From Castanea sativa (Eukaryota > Streptophyta > Magnoliopsida > Fagales > Fagaceae): DNA of 64,000 nt. This document shows, in pieces, positions 62,293 through 64,000 of this stretch (position 1 is the first letter of the stretch; the number at the start of each line of letters is the position of its first letter). The notes under the pieces are model-generated. The model was not told the DNA's origin. It searched no databases and worked only from the letters and a program-made list of their open reading frames with translations. A program made the position numbers and the translations under genes. Location of the stretch: positions 32,833,751 through 32,897,750 of the forward strand of contig NC_134020.1 of the NCBI RefSeq assembly GCF_040712315.1, read 5' to 3'.

Positions 62293-64000
62293 ATTGCTTA
62301 CAACATGTCATGTGCATAACAGAGTACCTTCCAAGAAGATAAAAGTATCTCCAAATGAGTTATGGAATGGAAGGAAACCAAACCTTGATTATATCAAAGT
62401 GTGGGGGTGTTTAGCCTTTTATAGAGTGGTTGATCCAAAAAGAACAAAGTTAGGATCAAGAACTATGAAAAGTTTGTTTGTAGGTTATGCTGAAAATTCA
62501 AAAGCATATAGATTATTAGACTTAAACTCTAATACAGTGGTGGAATCAAGAGATGTTGAGTTTATTGAGGATAAATTCAATAAAGATTCCATGAATGCTT
62601 TGATACCTACTCAAACACAACAAGGTGACTCTAATCCTGATACTACTTTGGGTGGTATTAAGAGGATTGAAAGTGGTTTACCAAGTGAACAAAGAAAGAG
62701 TCAAAGGATAAGAAAAGTAAAGAACTTTGGTCCAGACTTCATTTCTTATCAAGCGCAATTGTTTCTTGTTGAAGGAAATAGAGAAGTGGTCCTAAATAAA
62801 ATACCTCTAATGTTTGCTACAGAGAATGGTCCTAAATCATATGAGGAAGCTATGGCTTCTAGAGATTTAGCTTTCTGGAAGGAAGCTGTGAATAATGAGA
62901 TGAACTCAATATTATCCAATAATACTTGGGTCCTAGTGGATCTACCTACTGGTTTAAACCAATTGGTTATAAATGGGTATTTAGAAGAAAATATAATACT
63001 AATAGATCAATACAAACCTTCAAAGTAAGGTTAGCTGGAAAAAAAACTTTAAACAAAAAGAAGGAGTAGACTATTTTGATACCTATGCACCAGTGGCTAG
63101 GATCACGTCTATTCGTGTGTTGTTAGCTCTTGCATCCATATACAAGTTGATTTTACATCAAATAGATGTTAAGACAGCTTTCCTAAATGGTGATCTTGAT
63201 GAGGAAGTTTACATGGAACAACTTGAGGGTTTTGCACTTCCTAGAAATGAAAAAAAAAAGTTTGCAAGTTAGTCAAGTCTTTGTATGGCTTGAAATAAAT
63301 TCCAAAACAATGGCATGAGAAGTTTGACTCAGCAATCTTGTCAGATGGCTTTGTGCACAATAATTCCGACAAATGTATTTATTCCAAATTCACAAAGGAA
63401 TATGGAGTCATTGTATGCCGTTATGTGGATGATATGCTCATATTTGGTACAAATATGAAAGGTGTATGTGAAACTAAAAAGTATCTTTCTTTTATGTTTC
63501 AAATGAAAGATTTGAATGAAGTGGATACTATTTTGGAAATCAAAATTAAAAGACATAGTGAGGGTTTTGCACTATGTCAATCTCATTATGTTGAGAAAGT
63601 GCTTCAAAGATTTGAACATCTTAATATAAAGAAAGCAAATACACATTTTGATTGGAGCATAAAGTTAGGTGAAAACACTGGAAGAGCAATAACACGGCTT
63701 GAGTATGCTAGTGCTATTGATAGCATGATGTATGCTATGCATTGTACAAGACCAAACATATCATTTTCAGTGGGCAAACTTTCTAGATTTACAAGTAATC
63801 CAAGTGTGGATCACTGGAAAGCAATTGGTAGAGTTCTTGGTTATTTAAAGACAACCATAAGTTTGAGACTCTTTTATTCCGAATTTCTAGTTGTGTTGAA
63901 AGGTTATTCGGATGCTAGTTGGATTACTAGTGTGAGTGATAACAAATCCACGTCTGGTTGGATATTCACTCTTGGTGGGGGTGTCATTTCTAGGCATAGA
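62285..64000 (+). pseudogene. Copia integrase C-terminus, reverse transcriptase and RNase H (broken, cut by window end)
   Basis: VPSKKIKVSPNELWNGRKPN and WGCLAFYRV lead to the GKPS-like linker and SYEEAMASRDLAFWKEAVNN (RT start). Breaks near 63000 and 63270 shift frames. RT motifs YAPVARITSIRVLLALAS, QIDVKTAFLNGDLDEEVYME and the catalytic YVDD at 63422-63433 remain. RNase H follows with CTRPNISFSVGKLSRFTSNP and GYSDASWITSVSDNKSTSGW, running out of the window. Confidence 0.88.

Larger units (their letters stand above)
59678..64000 (+). mobile_element. Ty1/copia retrotransposon, truncated by the window end
   Basis: The left LTR is followed by gag, zinc knuckle, protease, integrase, reverse transcriptase and RNase H in copia order. 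Stops at 60805, 61150 and elsewhere, plus frameshifts in pol, make it non-autonomous. The right LTR lies beyond the window, so LTR identity and target repeats cannot be read. Confidence 0.88.

Overview
The window is nuclear DNA of a flowering plant, most likely a woody eudicot. The evidence is a four-exon gene for a plant group I bZIP factor, a plant lipid-transfer-protein relic, plant mobile domain (PMD) relics, plant-type CACTA, Mutator and PIF/Harbinger elements, Ty3/gypsy (Tat-type) and Ty1/copia retrotransposons, tRNA-derived SINEs, and AT-rich spacers with many (TA)n tracts. A Fagaceae-like tree is only a guess from the style of the repeats. No CRISPR, operon or prokaryotic signal is present.

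Left part (1-16.7 kb): the tail of a broken PMD gene (1-352, resuming at 14772) is split by a CACTA transposon (353-14771, 3-bp repeat CCA). That CACTA is itself split by a complete Tat-lineage gypsy element (802-10376, 5-bp repeat GGGTC). The gypsy element has near-identical LTRs, a broken gag-pol with two RNase H domains, and a spliced antisense gene. The CACTA core carries exon-like pieces of host genes, including one exon with an RWP-RK motif, so it looks like a gene-capturing (Pack-) CACTA.

Middle (16.7-33.7 kb): a 7.4-kb Mutator-like element (16759-24165) has long terminal inverted repeats. It holds a PMD pseudogene on + and a convergent N-terminal transposase relic on -. After it come a solo LTR (family A) and two broken PIF/Harbinger transposase genes, the first followed by its Myb/SANT-like partner ORF.

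Right-middle (33.7-52 kb): a decayed copia element on - (33753-42173), another PMD-type tail, three MITEs with shared ends, a second CACTA terminus, a family A solo LTR with a family B solo LTR nested inside it, a lipid-transfer-protein pseudogene, a foldback element, and a tandem duplication split by a third family A solo LTR.

Right part (52-64 kb): the only clearly intact host gene, a bZIP52-like transcription factor on - (57702-53705, 391 codons). Its first intron contains a LINE tail and a SINE with long target repeats. The window ends inside a copia element on + (59678-64000) that lacks a recognisable tRNA primer site.

Most of the coding potential therefore belongs to mobile elements. 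The informative signals are the nesting order, captured exons, and preserved splice sites and target duplications, all read directly from the bases.
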